Part shown: positions 63,901 to 64,000 of the stretch, piece by piece
Position numbering within the stretch: the first letter of the stretch is position 1
Layout: each line of letters begins with the position of its first letter
Assembly: GCF_001522545.3 (NCBI RefSeq)
Contig: NC_031769.1
Span: forward strand, 136,182,221 to 136,246,220
Source: Parus major
Taxonomy: Eukaryota > Chordata > Aves > Passeriformes > Paridae
Direction: 5' to 3'
DNA length: 64,000 nucleotides
Notes under the pieces: generated by a model
Databases searched by the model: none
What the model saw: the letters and a program-made list of their open reading frames with translations, nothing else
Told to the model about the DNA's origin: nothing
Made by a program: the position numbers and the translations under genes

Positions 63901-63950
<50 letters not shown>

Positions 63951-64000
63951 CCACCACCACTATGTGGTCTGGCCCGGGGACTGCGGCCGCTGCGCTGTCC
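63410..64000 (-). promoter_or_regulatory. TRPS1: CpG island, probable main TRPS1 promoter / first exon area
   Basis: Very GC-rich sequence with dense CpG (CGCAGCGGCCGCAGTCCCCG, GGACCCGCGACCGCCCGCCC, GGCCGCGGAGCGCCCACCGC, GAGAGCCGGGCGCGGGGACG) at the right edge, 38 kb upstream of exon 2. This spacing is compatible with a large 5' intron as in other vertebrate TRPS1 genes. No TATA box was seen. The transcription start and the first donor could not be fixed; GAC|GTAAAA on the minus strand near 63857 is one possible donor. The island continues beyond the window. Divergent transcription from the plus strand is possible. Confidence 0.6.
63879..63947 (+). repeat. A-tract of 69 bases inside the CpG island
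   Basis: 22 A, one C, then 46 A, followed by TCACCACCACCACTATG. It sits between GC-rich segments of the probable promoter, giving a long U/T run on the TRPS1 sense strand. Confidence 0.9.

Noticed and set aside
63948..63962. CACCACCACCAC run that would read as His repeats
   Set aside because: Short trinucleotide run next to a homopolymer in a promoter; no frame or construct context.

Overview
This window comes from a bird-like amniote genome. It lies inside the 5' part of TRPS1, the GATA-type zinc-finger transcriptional repressor, which is transcribed on the minus strand from right to left. The clade call rests on three things: the coding exons read directly as TRPS1, there is a 5'-truncated CR1 LINE of avian type, and interspersed repeats are sparse for 64 kb of vertebrate intron. 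I cannot name the species.

Layout in the direction of transcription (high to low coordinates): a CpG-rich block at the right edge (about 63.41-64.0 kb) is the likely main promoter and first-exon area. A second CpG-rich area (about 43.78-45.0 kb) may be an alternative promoter or first exon. Exon 2 (24977-25135) is mostly 5' UTR and ends with the 12 codons MPYEVNAGYDFT plus one base. Exon 3 (21019-21947) carries the second start (MVRKK...), a long acidic/Ser-rich region and zinc finger 1. Exon 4 (7785-8914) carries five further zinc-finger modules and all but the last histidine of another. The exons splice in frame with canonical AG/GT boundaries. The rest of the gene (GATA finger, nuclear localisation region, Ikaros-type C-terminal fingers) is beyond coordinate 1. 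5' exon(s) upstream of exon 2 could not be delimited from sequence alone.

Everything else is intron. Items of note are a roughly 370-bp near-complete palindrome that looks like a non-autonomous DNA transposon (1800-2169), a perfect 21-bp-arm hairpin (14856-14902), one CR1 LINE (16060-16618), four old MIR/CORE-SINE-like remnants, two small palindromic fossil repeats, several microsatellites, a GC-rich 12-bp-periodic minisatellite broken by an assembly gap (48640-49254), and a 69-base A tract inside the right-hand CpG island.

The most interesting biology visible is the start-codon architecture of TRPS1: an upstream ORF, a poor-context first start, three AUGs in another frame that overlap the second start, and a good-context second start. 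I found no evidence of a second protein-coding gene, RNA gene or novel multi-gene system. The other open frames are intronic, repeat-derived or GC-driven.
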